From a virus: a stretch of DNA of 34,967 nt. A program made the translations under genes and the position numbers. The stretch covers positions 1 to 34,967 of the IMG/VR virus record IMGVR_UViG_3300027901_000016; one strand, given 5' to 3'. Below the pieces are notes generated by a model. It had not been told where the DNA came from. It was given only the letters and a program-made list of their open reading frames with translations, and did not search any database. Shown piece after piece: positions 23,135 through 29,380 of this stretch (the first letter of the stretch is position 1; each line of letters begins with the position of its first letter).

Positions 23135-23599
23135 ATGTCGGAAACAATTTCAATTCCTTCATTCACTCGGGATGTGGTCACGTTTCGTGACTCTATTCAA
23201 TGCGTCAATCTTTCGCTTGGGTTGTTCCGGTTGTACTTTTCCATGTTCGATCAGTCTTTGAAGTCGGTGGTTCTTGATACTTCCGATGGTGTTGGCCGCA
23301 TAGGTTCGGCTAGTGAGTTCATGTTTATGAATTTCTTAGGCAATTTTGTTGCGTTCAAACATCACTACACCCGGAATTACATTTATATGGACAGGTTTTC
23401 CGGTGATCTCATTATCCCAAAAAGCAATCGTGCATTTGGTCAAGGGATATTTGATCTTGATCCCTGGCTTAATCCGGTCGTGTGGCGAAAGATTCTCCAG
23501 TCGAAAGAGGGGACAAAAGTCCTCTCTCAGTCGGTGGTTGACCTCTCCGACTCTGAGGATGACAGGTCAAATAAAATTTTAGGGGGTGCTAAATGTTAG
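23135..23599 (+). CDS. protein of unknown function preceding ArdC
   Basis: This 154-residue protein starts at the ATG behind GTGAGGTGAAA; an in-frame GTG two codons earlier is less likely. It is alpha/beta and aromatic (LGLFRLYFSMFDQSLKSVVLDT, FVAFKHHYTRNYIYMDRF, FDLDPWLNPVVWRKIL). No family is recognised. It overlaps the ArdC gene by 7 bases and shares its promoter, so a joint role against host defence, or as an early takeover protein, is inferred from position only. Confidence 0.6.
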   Translation: MSETISIPSFTRDVVTFRDSIQCVNLSLGLFRLYFSMFDQSLKSVVLDTSDGVGRIGSASEFMFMNFLGNFVAFKHHYTRNYIYMDRFSGDLIIPKSNRAFGQGIFDLDPWLNPVVWRKILQSKEGTKVLSQSVVDLSDSEDDRSNKILGGAKC

Positions 23600-24504
23600 G
23601 CTCTGAGACTCAACAAGAAAGTCTCAGCAAGAAAGAGCGGAAAAAGCTCTTGGTGTCTCAATTAAAGGATTTGACAAGTGAGATTGTGACAGATGAGGAA
23701 AAGTTGAGGATGTTCGCTGATCGTTGGCGGTCAGGGTTTCATAATTATTCGCTGTCTAACCTTTTCCTTATTTGGTCTCAGTGTCCAGAGTTTTCTTTGG
23801 TTGCAGGGTTCAATCAATGGAAAAGAGTCGGGCGGTATGTCAAGAAGGGAAGTAAAGCGATCTGGATACTGGCTCCGATGGTCTCTTCCAAGTATGTCCT
23901 CAAGAAGATTGTCTCCGATGATACATCAGAGGATGACGAACCGGAAGTTAAAGACGAATACGAAAAGAAAGTTATCACAGGATTTATTCCGGTTCATGTG
24001 TTCGACTATTCTCAAACGGATGGGGATGATCTTGATATTGGCAACACTCTCGTTAAAGGTTCCGACTCTCTGACGGTCGATCTTCTTTCCTCTGAATTTG
24101 ATGTTCCGGTCGAATACTCTCAGGGCGTCCAGGATGGATACACTAACGGCAAGAAAATTGTCCTATCCAGGCGAAAGAATAAGGCTCAAGAAGTGGCTTG
24201 TTATCTTCACGAGATAGCTCATGTCCTGCTAGGGCATCCAGAGGAAAAGGACGATAAAGTTACACCTAGAGATGAGAGGGAATTACAAGCGGAGTCTGTC
24301 GCTTATATTGTCGGGGCATGTATCGGGCTAGATAATCAAGGGGCAAAGTATTATCTAGGGCATTGGAACGGGACGAAAGAAAAGGTCAAGGAACACTCGA
24401 TCAAGATTATCTCTGTCGCCGACAAGATTCTGAGGAAAGTCTATCCTTTACTTGAGAAAGTTGAGGTCTCCCAAAAAATGAAGGGACAAGCTGTCCTCTT
24501 CTGA
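23593..24504 (+). CDS. ardC: ArdC-like antirestriction protein (ssDNA-binding domain plus zincin peptidase)
   Basis: This 303-residue protein matches the two-domain ArdC layout. Residues about 20-140 are the N-terminal domain: FHNYSLSNLFLIW, AGFNQWKRVGRYVKKGSKAIWILAP, then a charged spacer and VHVFDYSQT. In the family this part binds single-stranded DNA. Residues about 165-300 are an M78/zincin-like peptidase with HEIAH at 206-210 and a downstream glutamate in LQAESVAYIV (Glu234) as probable third zinc ligand. ArdC proteins protect incoming DNA from host restriction; plasmid versions are best known. It is cotranscribed with the preceding gene. Two short hairpins mark its 3' end. Confidence 0.8.
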   Translation: MLGSETQQESLSKKERKKLLVSQLKDLTSEIVTDEEKLRMFADRWRSGFHNYSLSNLFLIWSQCPEFSLVAGFNQWKRVGRYVKKGSKAIWILAPMVSSKYVLKKIVSDDTSEDDEPEVKDEYEKKVITGFIPVHVFDYSQTDGDDLDIGNTLVKGSDSLTVDLLSSEFDVPVEYSQGVQDGYTNGKKIVLSRRKNKAQEVACYLHEIAHVLLGHPEEKDDKVTPRDERELQAESVAYIVGACIGLDNQGAKYYLGHWNGTKEKVKEHSIKIISVADKILRKVYPLLEKVEVSQKMKGQAVLF

Positions 24505-24513
24505 GGGTGGCTT

Positions 24514-24528
24514 GTCCCCTATGGGGAC
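24514..24528 (+). promoter_or_regulatory. hairpin covering the ribosome site of the next gene
   Basis: GTCCCC-TAT-GGGGAC is a perfect 6-bp hairpin ending three bases before the ATG at 24532. Its 3' arm, GGGGAC, is the only Shine-Dalgarno-like sequence available. Another hairpin, GGACA-AGC-TGTCC, lies 18 bases upstream in the end of ArdC. Translation of the next gene would require opening the first hairpin. Confidence 0.5.
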
Positions 24529-24531
24529 ACT

Positions 24532-24999
24532 ATGCGTAAACATTGCAATTTTCAGTTACCTAAACCGTTTGTGATTCAGTCCTCTAAAGGACTCAAGCGG
24601 AATGGATACGTTAAATATATCATCTATCCTGATCTATCCAGATTTAAACAGGCTTGCCTAAACTGTCCATATATATATAGGGCAAACAATAGATATTACT
24701 GCAAGTTGGATGACTCTGATTTTATGCTTAAGTTCTATGGGATTATAGAGGGGTTGCCGGAAGGTATCCTCCTATGTGTGGGCGTTGTCCCTCCATACAT
24801 AAAGGCTCATCGTTTGAGAGTGGACGTTGAGTCTTACTTCTCTAAACATTCTCAACGTCGTGGTGTTCGAGCGTTAAAGACGGAAAAAGTAATGCTTGAT
24901 GACGCTCCGGAAAGTCGGGGTGCTTTCCCTGTCCAGAGTAAACAGGGCGTGCGATCTGCGAAAGTGCGTGTCAGTTCCGGTCAGTCTGACAAAAAATAA
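24532..24999 (+). CDS. protein of unknown function with Cys cluster
   Basis: This 155-residue protein has CLNCPYIYRANNRYYC (four-residue core CxxC plus a third Cys), suggesting a metal site, followed by an alpha/beta part (FMLKFYGIIEGLPEGILLCVGVVPP). The C-terminal 45 residues are basic and apparently disordered. It is not recognised. It is the last protein gene before the structured RNA region and shares the promoter at 23071. Confidence 0.5.
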   Translation: MRKHCNFQLPKPFVIQSSKGLKRNGYVKYIIYPDLSRFKQACLNCPYIYRANNRYYCKLDDSDFMLKFYGIIEGLPEGILLCVGVVPPYIKAHRLRVDVESYFSKHSQRRGVRALKTEKVMLDDAPESRGAFPVQSKQGVRSAKVRVSSGQSDKK

Positions 25000-25020
25000 A
25001 ACTGCATGATCTCTGACAAG

Positions 25021-25251
25021 CTGATCTCAGTTGATAAGCTGAGGCAATATCCTCCCGAGTCGTGTTGATTAGTCGGGCCTTTCGGGGTGGGTCGCCAGTT
25101 ACCGTTTACGGTGCTGTTGGGACAAGTTGTCAAACTGATCTGCGTTATCCCTTGATAACTAAGCAAGGCTTGTTACAGGTCAGATGGGAGCCATTAGGCT
25201 CTCTCTTGAGTCTTCGATCACTCGAAGGTTCAAGCGATTGCCTAAAGGCAA
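25021..25251 (+). ncRNA. candidate ~230-nt structured non-coding RNA
   Basis: This gene-free stretch is tiled with short perfect hairpins in order. CTCAG/CTGAG encloses GATA (25026-25043). CCCGA/TCGGG is at 25054-25077. ACCGT/ACGGT is at 25101-25112, and GACAA-G-TTGTC at 25121-25131. An 8-bp stem CTGATCTG/CAGGTCAG (one G-U) closes at 25135-25142 and 25176-25183. That stem encloses GTTATC-CCTT-GATAAC and AAGC-AAG-GCTT, a three-way junction. GGGAGCC-ATTA-GGCTCTC follows at 25186-25203. CTTGA..CTTCGA-TCAC-TCGAAG..TCAAG is at 25205-25234, and TTGCC-TAAA-GGCAA at 25238-25251. No open frame here has a ribosome site. It lies inside the antirestriction operon. No known RNA family is recognised. Confidence 0.6.
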
Positions 25252-25273
25252 AATAAAATTTAGTGAGGATTAG

Positions 25274-25456
25274 ATGGAAAAACAGAAAAAAGAAATGGTC
25301 TGTCCTCTTGCTAGATGTGAGGATCAATGGCAGGCTGAGTGCGAATTGATTCTTAAATTTTTCTGTCCATTTGCCAGTATGCCACACATGAGCGAGGCAA
25401 TGGAAAAGGATTTCCCGGAGTGTCCTCATTCCTGGGAGGTGGATGAAATTAAATAA
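25274..25456 (+). CDS. small Cys-rich protein
   Basis: This 60-residue protein has Cys at CPLARC, ECELILKFFC, and CPHSW, a spacing compatible with a small metal or disulfide fold. The ribosome site is GTGAGGATTAG. It follows the structured RNA directly. No family is recognised. Confidence 0.55.
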   Translation: MEKQKKEMVCPLARCEDQWQAECELILKFFCPFASMPHMSEAMEKDFPECPHSWEVDEIK

Positions 25457-25486
25457 TAACACGTTAGATTTTAAAGGAGTGAGAAA

Positions 25487-25567
25487 ATGCCGATACTCAT
25501 GGGCGGTGTGGTCATCTTCTGTGTCGTCATTATATGGGCAACGTGGGAGATGAGCAAAGAAAATTAA
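25487..25567 (+). CDS. 26-residue single-span membrane peptide
   Basis: ATG is preceded by AAAGGAGTGAGAAA, an excellent ribosome site. The product is almost entirely one membrane span (ILMGGVVIFCVVIIWATW) with a short charged end (EMSKEN). The strong initiation signal and operon spacing argue that it is real despite its size. Function unknown. Confidence 0.55.
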   Translation: MPILMGGVVIFCVVIIWATWEMSKEN

Positions 25568-25582
25568 ACAAAGGAGGATTTC

Positions 25583-25741
25583 ATGGCAACGGTTATCTTT
25601 GATGACCTGTGGCTTAACTTACGGGAAGGCGTAAAGGTCGAGAGTTTCATCGAAGAATTGGAGAATTTTATCAAGACCTTTATTCCCGAGGAAGAAAGAG
25701 ACGGAGATCATTTCGGGTATCAGTTCTCCGTTGAGGAATGA
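25583..25741 (+). CDS. small acidic protein of unknown function
   Basis: This 52-residue protein starts behind AAAGGAGGATTTC. It is acidic and helical in the middle (EGVKVESFIEELENFIKTF) with an EEERDGD turn. Its stop overlaps an ATG of the next frame (AATGA). An acidic early phage protein could act as a DNA mimic or inhibitor; this is speculation. Confidence 0.55.
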   Translation: MATVIFDDLWLNLREGVKVESFIEELENFIKTFIPEEERDGDHFGYQFSVEE

Positions 25742-25755
25742 CAAGGGAGGACAAC

Positions 25756-25938
25756 TTGGCTAAGCACACAAACCTAAACTCTAAGTCTATGTGCTGTGTG
25801 TCGGACTGCTATAAATCGGCACACAAAAAGATCCTCGTCCTCAAGTTCAGGGATGGAAGGAATGTATATCTTTGGCTATGCCTGGAACATATCGAGCTGA
25901 TCGAGGACGACAGGTTTTCTTTGTTTGCACAAGTTTAA
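25756..25938 (+). CDS. small zinc-finger-like protein
   Basis: The preferred start is a TTG behind GGGAGGACAAC, giving 60 residues; an ATG at 25738 in the same frame overlaps the previous stop but has poor spacing to a ribosome site. The sequence CCVSDC, then WLCLEHIE gives a Cys/Cys...Cys/His pattern as in small treble-clef fingers. Function unknown. Confidence 0.5.
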   Translation: MAKHTNLNSKSMCCVSDCYKSAHKKILVLKFRDGRNVYLWLCLEHIELIEDDRFSLFAQV

Positions 25939-25947
25939 CAAAGGAGG

Positions 25948-25975
25948 TTTACAGGCTGATAATTATTAGTATAAT
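25948..25975 (+). promoter_or_regulatory. promoter with the shared TTTACA-GCTGATAATT motif
   Basis: TTTACA, spacer GGCTGATAATTATTAG (16 bases), then TATAAT. Fifteen of the first sixteen positions after the -35 start match the promoter at 23071. It lies just 16 bases before the ATG at 25991, with AAAGGAGGAAAC in between. Confidence 0.8.
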
Positions 25976-25990
25976 AATAAAGGAGGAAAC

Positions 25991-26230
25991 ATGGATCACC
26001 ATTACAAAACAAAAACAGGATTCCAGGTTGGCGAAATTGTTAGGGTGAACGAAGCCCTTCCTGGTCAACCGCCTATCTATTGGAAGGGAAAAATAGTAAA
26101 GATCCACACAGCAGGAAGAATGGCGAATGTCGAAGATGTTAATCCAAACTCAAGTTATTATAAAGAGGTGTTCTCTAGGTTCATCGAGTCTCTTGCTCAT
26201 TGGAATCCAGAGGATGATGTAAATATTTGA
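25991..26230 (+). CDS. small SH3-like protein of unknown function
   Basis: This 79-residue protein has GFQVGEIVRVNEALPG, YWKGKIVKIHTAGRMANVEDV, the pattern of a small beta-barrel (SH3/KOW-like) with strand-turn-strand units. It is the first gene after a strong promoter and has an excellent ribosome site. Many phage proteins of this kind bind RNA polymerase or nucleic acid; no such role is shown here. Confidence 0.55.
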   Translation: MDHHYKTKTGFQVGEIVRVNEALPGQPPIYWKGKIVKIHTAGRMANVEDVNPNSSYYKEVFSRFIESLAHWNPEDDVNI

Positions 26231-26244
26231 AAGGAAGGTGAATT

Positions 26245-26436
26245 ATGGTCAGAGAAAAAATGAATCCCGATATTGTCCTTCGGCTGCCGGAAGATAAGAA
26301 ACACCTGAAGACAAAGGTTAAGAAGATTGCCAAGAAAAACAGGATGACTCTTACAGAGATGATGGTCAGGATTATGGAATGGTTCCTTGAAGAGATGGAC
26401 TCCGGCAAGGATTTTACAATCAGAATTGAGAAGTAA
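26245..26436 (+). CDS. ribbon-helix-helix-like DNA-binding protein
   Basis: This 63-residue protein reads DIVLRLPEDKKHLKTKVKKIAKKNRMTLTEMMVRIMEWFLEE with an interrupted charged middle. A short strand, then helix, then MTLTEMMVRIMEWF helix is the Arc/CopG layout. The ribosome site is AAGGAAGGTGAATT. Possible operators are the palindromes at 22.6-22.8 kb or the repeats just downstream; neither link is shown. Confidence 0.5.
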   Translation: MVREKMNPDIVLRLPEDKKHLKTKVKKIAKKNRMTLTEMMVRIMEWFLEEMDSGKDFTIRIEK

Positions 26437-26692
26437 AACTGTCACCATTTTTGCAACGCTTTTTAGATTTTCGGGCCAGGAAGGGGACAAAGAGGGACTT
26501 CTACAAAACGAATTTCCCCAGGGGTAGAAGCTCTTTCCCTGTAAAATAAAAAATCGGGGCGATGGGATTCGAAAAAAATAAATGACAAAACTTAACTGTC
26601 CTGATTGCTGCCTGTTAGCAGTTCAATATCTGAAAGCTCTGTCTCTATCTTTGCAACGCTCTCCCTCTGTTTAGAGAAATTTAAAAAAGGTA
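26437..26692. promoter_or_regulatory. control region with paired direct repeats and an inverted repeat
   Basis: This stretch has no gene. TTTGCAACGCT occurs at 26450-26460 and again at 26650-26660, exactly 200 bases apart and not noticed elsewhere in the window. CTTCTAC (26498-26504) and GTAGAAG (26524-26530) form an inverted repeat around a CCCC-A-GGGG core. The second direct repeat lies about 35 bases before the -35 box of the regulator promoter. They look like operators of the helix-turn-helix genes that follow. Confidence 0.45.
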
Positions 26693-26721
26693 TTGACAAG
26701 GATGTTCATATTTTTTATATT
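26693..26721 (+). promoter_or_regulatory. promoter of the helix-turn-helix genes
   Basis: A consensus TTGACA is followed after 17 bases by TATATT. The transcript start would be about 30 bases before the regulator ATG. This is one of the strongest sigma70 promoters in the window. Confidence 0.75.
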
Positions 26722-26758
26722 ATTATCATGCAAGACAACATCAACCGTGAGGGGAGTC

Positions 26759-26956
26759 ATGAATTTAATAAGACAAAAGCTCATGTTAAAGGGCAAGTCT
26801 CAGTTTTGGCTTTCAAACAAAGCGGGTATATCACCTCAGCATCTTAACAGAATAGTCCAGGAAAAAGTTATCCCTCTTCTTCCAACAGGAATGAAGATTG
26901 CCCGGGCTTTGGGCTGCGCGGTTGAGGAGCTTTTTGTTTATCCAGAAGAAAAATGA
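26759..26956 (+). CDS. Cro/XRE-family helix-turn-helix regulator
   Basis: This 65-residue protein contains SQFWLSNKAGISPQHLNRIVQEK, then PTGMKIARALGCAVEELF, the full XRE/Cro helix-turn-helix. It consists of the DNA-binding domain only, as in Cro. The chosen ATG follows GAGGGGAGTC; the longer open frame upstream runs through the promoter and is not translated. Its stop overlaps the next start. Likely an early/late or lysogeny repressor acting on the sites just upstream. Confidence 0.75.
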   Translation: MNLIRQKLMLKGKSQFWLSNKAGISPQHLNRIVQEKVIPLLPTGMKIARALGCAVEELFVYPEEK

Positions 26957-27174
26957 TGGAAATTCTCACATTCAAAGAAGCCTGTCTTTTTCTGCGGATT
27001 GGAAAGAATGACCTTTATGGTCTTGTCAACAGCGAAGCGATACCACATATCCGGATAAATAAAGGTGGCAAGATAAGGTTTCGCAAGGATAGTCTCATCC
27101 GTTGGCTAGAGCGAAAGGAGATTCCCGAGCCTGCCAGCGTTAAGATCGAGAAAATAAAACTTATTAGGAGATGA
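26953..27174 (+). CDS. excisionase/MerR-like DNA-binding protein
   Basis: This 73-residue protein reads ILTFKEACLFLRIGKNDLYGLVNSEAIPHIRINKGGKIRFRKDSLIRWLER, the standard HTH_17 (excisionase-type winged helix) pattern. It overlaps the Cro-like gene by four bases (ATGA), so the two are coupled. Such proteins serve as excisionases or regulators; with no integrase in view, a regulator is more likely. Confidence 0.75.
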   Translation: MMEILTFKEACLFLRIGKNDLYGLVNSEAIPHIRINKGGKIRFRKDSLIRWLERKEIPEPASVKIEKIKLIRR

Positions 27175-27176
27175 TT

Positions 27177-27452
27177 ATGGACGGATGTGCTAATGAAAAA
27201 AGTGAATCAAAGATTGACAGAATTTTTTCTGAGATCAATCACTTGGCAGAGATTTCTCAGAGAATCAGAGGAAAGAGCTATGACATTCACGATTCTCTTT
27301 TAGGTGGGGTGGCAGAAAAAGAAGCAAGTAAAGACGAAGTTCCCTCTGTTGGAAAACTTGAAGTAATTATACATCGCCTTTGTGTCATCAGGGGAGTCCT
27401 TACCGGAGCAGACGGTCTTTTGACAAGCGTTTCTAATCAGGTCGCAAAATAA
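27177..27452 (+). CDS. small helical protein of unknown function
   Basis: The start chosen is the second ATG, six bases after TTAGGAG; the first ATG touches the ribosome site. The 91-residue product is helical (SKIDRIFSEINHLAEISQRIRGKSYDIHDSLLGG, GKLEVIIHRLCVIRGVLTGADGLL) with heptad-like spacing. Many phages have similar coiled-coil proteins of unknown role. It ends the regulator operon. Confidence 0.6.
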   Translation: MDGCANEKSESKIDRIFSEINHLAEISQRIRGKSYDIHDSLLGGVAEKEASKDEVPSVGKLEVIIHRLCVIRGVLTGADGLLTSVSNQVAK

Positions 27453-27544
27453 GGTCAGTGAATGAATGTCAATGCCACGGATTCCAATGCCGCACAAGGC
27501 AGGATTAAATAATTAGTTATTGCTAATACCTGAGTATAGATAGG

Positions 27545-27590
27545 GATGAGATCGTGGCTTAGAAAGCCTCTCATCGCTTCGTTTATGAGG
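27545..27590 (+). promoter_or_regulatory. two mutually exclusive hairpins over a ribosome site
   Basis: GATGAG/CTCATC (27545-27550 with 27570-27575) encloses GGCTT-AGA-AAGCC, a stable two-part hairpin. The same CTCAT bases can pair instead with ATGAGG at 27585-27590, which contains the GAGGTGAT ribosome site of the next gene. The alternatives would release or cover the ribosome site. Confidence 0.45.
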
Positions 27591-27597
27591 TGATCGG

Positions 27598-27720
27598 ATG
27601 AAAACGCTATTTATTCCAAGGTGGTTAGGATTCATTATCTTTCTTTTCTGCTGCCTATGCGCCTTTGGTGGCGTTGTTTTGGTGGCATATTTGTTTTTTG
27701 CTTGGGTTAGGAGTCTATAA
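27598..27720 (+). CDS. 40-residue membrane peptide
   Basis: ATG is preceded by GAGGTGATCGG. The peptide has a short basic start (MKTLFIPRW), then one long or two short hydrophobic spans (LGFIIFLFCCLCAFGGVVLVAYLFFAW) and ends VRSL. The start, ribosome site and composition support a real gene. A pinholin-like or host-membrane role is possible, not shown. Confidence 0.55.
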   Translation: MKTLFIPRWLGFIIFLFCCLCAFGGVVLVAYLFFAWVRSL

Positions 27721-27731
27721 GGGGGTACGTC

Positions 27732-27938
27732 ATGAGGGCTGCTAATGATGTAAATTTATCCCTCTTCAGTTCTTTGAAATGCGGAGCTTTTCGTAAGGCG
27801 GGAGTTTCGTGTTGTGTTTATCCACGCAGTCAGGGCATCGGGGGAGGGCAGCCGCCCCCAATTATCATTATCAAAAATGCCATACCCTATTGGGATTATA
27901 TTTGGGTTTGGTATTGGGATTTTTATAACTTCAATTAA
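27732..27938 (+). CDS. doubtful 68-residue ORF
   Basis: The ATG follows AAGGGGGTACGTC, a passable ribosome site. The product has an odd composition (GIGGGQPPPIIIIKN, YWDYIWVWYWDFYNFN) and includes the coding image of a GC-rich hairpin (GGGGGAGGGC/GCCGCCCCC near 27840). It fills the gap between two likely genes. It may be non-coding leader instead. Confidence 0.25.
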   Translation: MRAANDVNLSLFSSLKCGAFRKAGVSCCVYPRSQGIGGGQPPPIIIIKNAIPYWDYIWVWYWDFYNFN

Positions 27939-27946
27939 GGAGAAAA

Positions 27947-28144
27947 ATGATGGAGCCTAAAAGCTGCTATAACTGCAAATACAGTTATCACTGCTATCTT
28001 AATATTAGAGTTGAAGAAGCTGTTTTTCAGTTTCCTGCTTTGGGTTTTATTAATGTTGATTCTATTGATTATAACTCATATAGAGAAAGATTTTTTTCAG
28101 CATTAGCTGAGATGTGCAAAGAATATAACAGAAAGGAGAAATAA
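27947..28144 (+). CDS. small Cys-motif protein
   Basis: This 65-residue protein has CYNCKYSYHC near the start and a later MCKEYN, a CxxC-x5-C-type cluster seen in small metal-binding phage proteins. The ribosome site is AAGGAGAAAA. Its stop directly precedes the RecT-like ATG. A sister arrangement (CKTCPIFKVC) is encoded at 33223. Function unknown. Confidence 0.55.
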   Translation: MMEPKSCYNCKYSYHCYLNIRVEEAVFQFPALGFINVDSIDYNSYRERFFSALAEMCKEYNRKEK

Positions 28145-29380
28145 ATGTCAGAAGAAGAAAAAGTCGTAAATGCTGAGATCGTCAAAAGGGAAGAGCAACC
28201 ACAGGAGAAATCACCTGCTGTCCGGGAAGATGATTTACCCGATGCCCGGAACCTGATGTATATCGCTTCCGGTCTGGCTCAGTCAAAGATGTTTCCTCAA
28301 ATCTCAGATAAGTATCAAGCTCTTGCTGTAATCGAGTACGGAAGAGAGCTTGGTATAAAGCCAGTAATCGCGCTTCAAACCATGAGCGTTGTAAGAGGAA
28401 GGCTCTGCATTGAAGCGAAGGTACTCCTGGCTCTTCTTGAACAAAGAGGTGTCAACGTCTCAATAGTTGAGAAGACAAAAGAGGTTTGTAAAATAAAGTT
28501 TGAAAAGCCAGGGAAGGATCCTTGGATAGAGGCGTTCACCATTGAGGACGCAAGAAGGATCAAAGACAGCAAAGGCATGTCTCTTTCACAAAAGGATAAC
28601 TGGCTAAACTATCCAGAAGAGATGTTGTTTTGGCGTTGTGTTGCAAAAGGTCAGAGAGCATACGATCCTGCGGCAGCTCTTGGTCTTTATATCGAGGAAG
28701 AGATACATGATGCCGGAGCTTTCAGGGAAGCCAAGAAGTTTGACAATGCCCAAGCTGAGAAGAAAAAAAAGAAAGAGGAAGAGGAAAAAAAGAAAGAGGA
28801 AGAGGAAAAAGCAAAGCCAAAAGAAGAACCTGCCAAGGTTGAACCTAAAGAGGAAAAGCCAAAGCGGAAACGCGGTCGTCCTCCTAAGAAGAAAGCCAAG
28901 GCTAAAGAGGAAAGTCCTATCACCGAACCCAAACCTGAAGCTGAAAAGGAAAAGCCGGAGTCTGAGAAGCCCGAAGAAAAACCTTTACCTGAAGAGGGCG
29001 ATCCTTCTCAAATGACAGAAGAAGAGATGGTTGATTACTGTGTCAGCCAGATAAAGGAAGATATAAAGCTGCGCTCCACAAATGAAAAGAATTTCCGCGA
29101 ACAATACAAAAGCCTAAAAGACTTTCTATATCACTTCCAGATCGAGAAACAGAAAGAGGGCAAAGAATATCAATGGGTTGAGTTCAACGAATACAATCAC
29201 CTCAGCCTTTCTTTAGGCAAGGCAGAACACCTCAAGATGTTGTTGGATAAATGGGAATGGGTCCTCTCTGCATGGGCAACATGGGAAAAAGAACAAAAAG
29301 AAAGGAAAAAGGAGGAAGAATATGCCCCTGAAACAGAATGGCCAGAAGACGAATCAGAAGAACAATTCGAAGAGCCATAA
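28145..29380 (+). CDS. RecT-like single-strand annealing protein with AT-hook
   Basis: This 411-residue protein would anneal complementary single strands during phage recombination. Residues about 30-200 have the family pattern YIASGLAQSKMFPQIS, ALAVIEYGRELGIKPVIALQTM, VRGRLCIEAKVLLALLEQRG and NYPEEMLFWRCVAKGQRAYDP followed by LGLYIEEE. A long Lys/Glu/Pro-rich linker follows (about 205-290) with KRKRGRPPKKK, an AT-hook-type DNA-binding motif. The last ~110 residues form a separate helical domain. The next gene is a PD-(D/E)XK exonuclease overlapping by 59 bases, so the two make a two-gene recombination set like RecE/RecT. The ribosome site is AAGGAGAAATAA. Confidence 0.7.
   Translation: MSEEEKVVNAEIVKREEQPQEKSPAVREDDLPDARNLMYIASGLAQSKMFPQISDKYQALAVIEYGRELGIKPVIALQTMSVVRGRLCIEAKVLLALLEQRGVNVSIVEKTKEVCKIKFEKPGKDPWIEAFTIEDARRIKDSKGMSLSQKDNWLNYPEEMLFWRCVAKGQRAYDPAAALGLYIEEEIHDAGAFREAKKFDNAQAEKKKKKEEEEKKKEEEEKAKPKEEPAKVEPKEEKPKRKRGRPPKKKAKAKEESPITEPKPEAEKEKPESEKPEEKPLPEEGDPSQMTEEEMVDYCVSQIKEDIKLRSTNEKNFREQYKSLKDFLYHFQIEKQKEGKEYQWVEFNEYNHLSLSLGKAEHLKMLLDKWEWVLSAWATWEKEQKERKKEEEYAPETEWPEDESEEQFEEP

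Noticed and set aside
25205-25240. tRNA-like GGTTCAAGC (T-loop resemblance)
   Set aside because: No acceptor stem, D arm or anticodon arm with a 7-base loop can be built around it; the bases fit a long local hairpin instead.
25062-25256. 64-codon rightward ORF (GTG start) across the hairpin-tiled region
   Set aside because: No ribosome site before the GTG, unremarkable protein composition, and nearly every base is involved in an RNA hairpin; a non-coding reading explains the stretch better.
27877-27960. 27-codon hydrophobic ORF overlapping the Cys-motif gene
   Set aside because: No ribosome site upstream and it would overlap a well-supported start at 27947.
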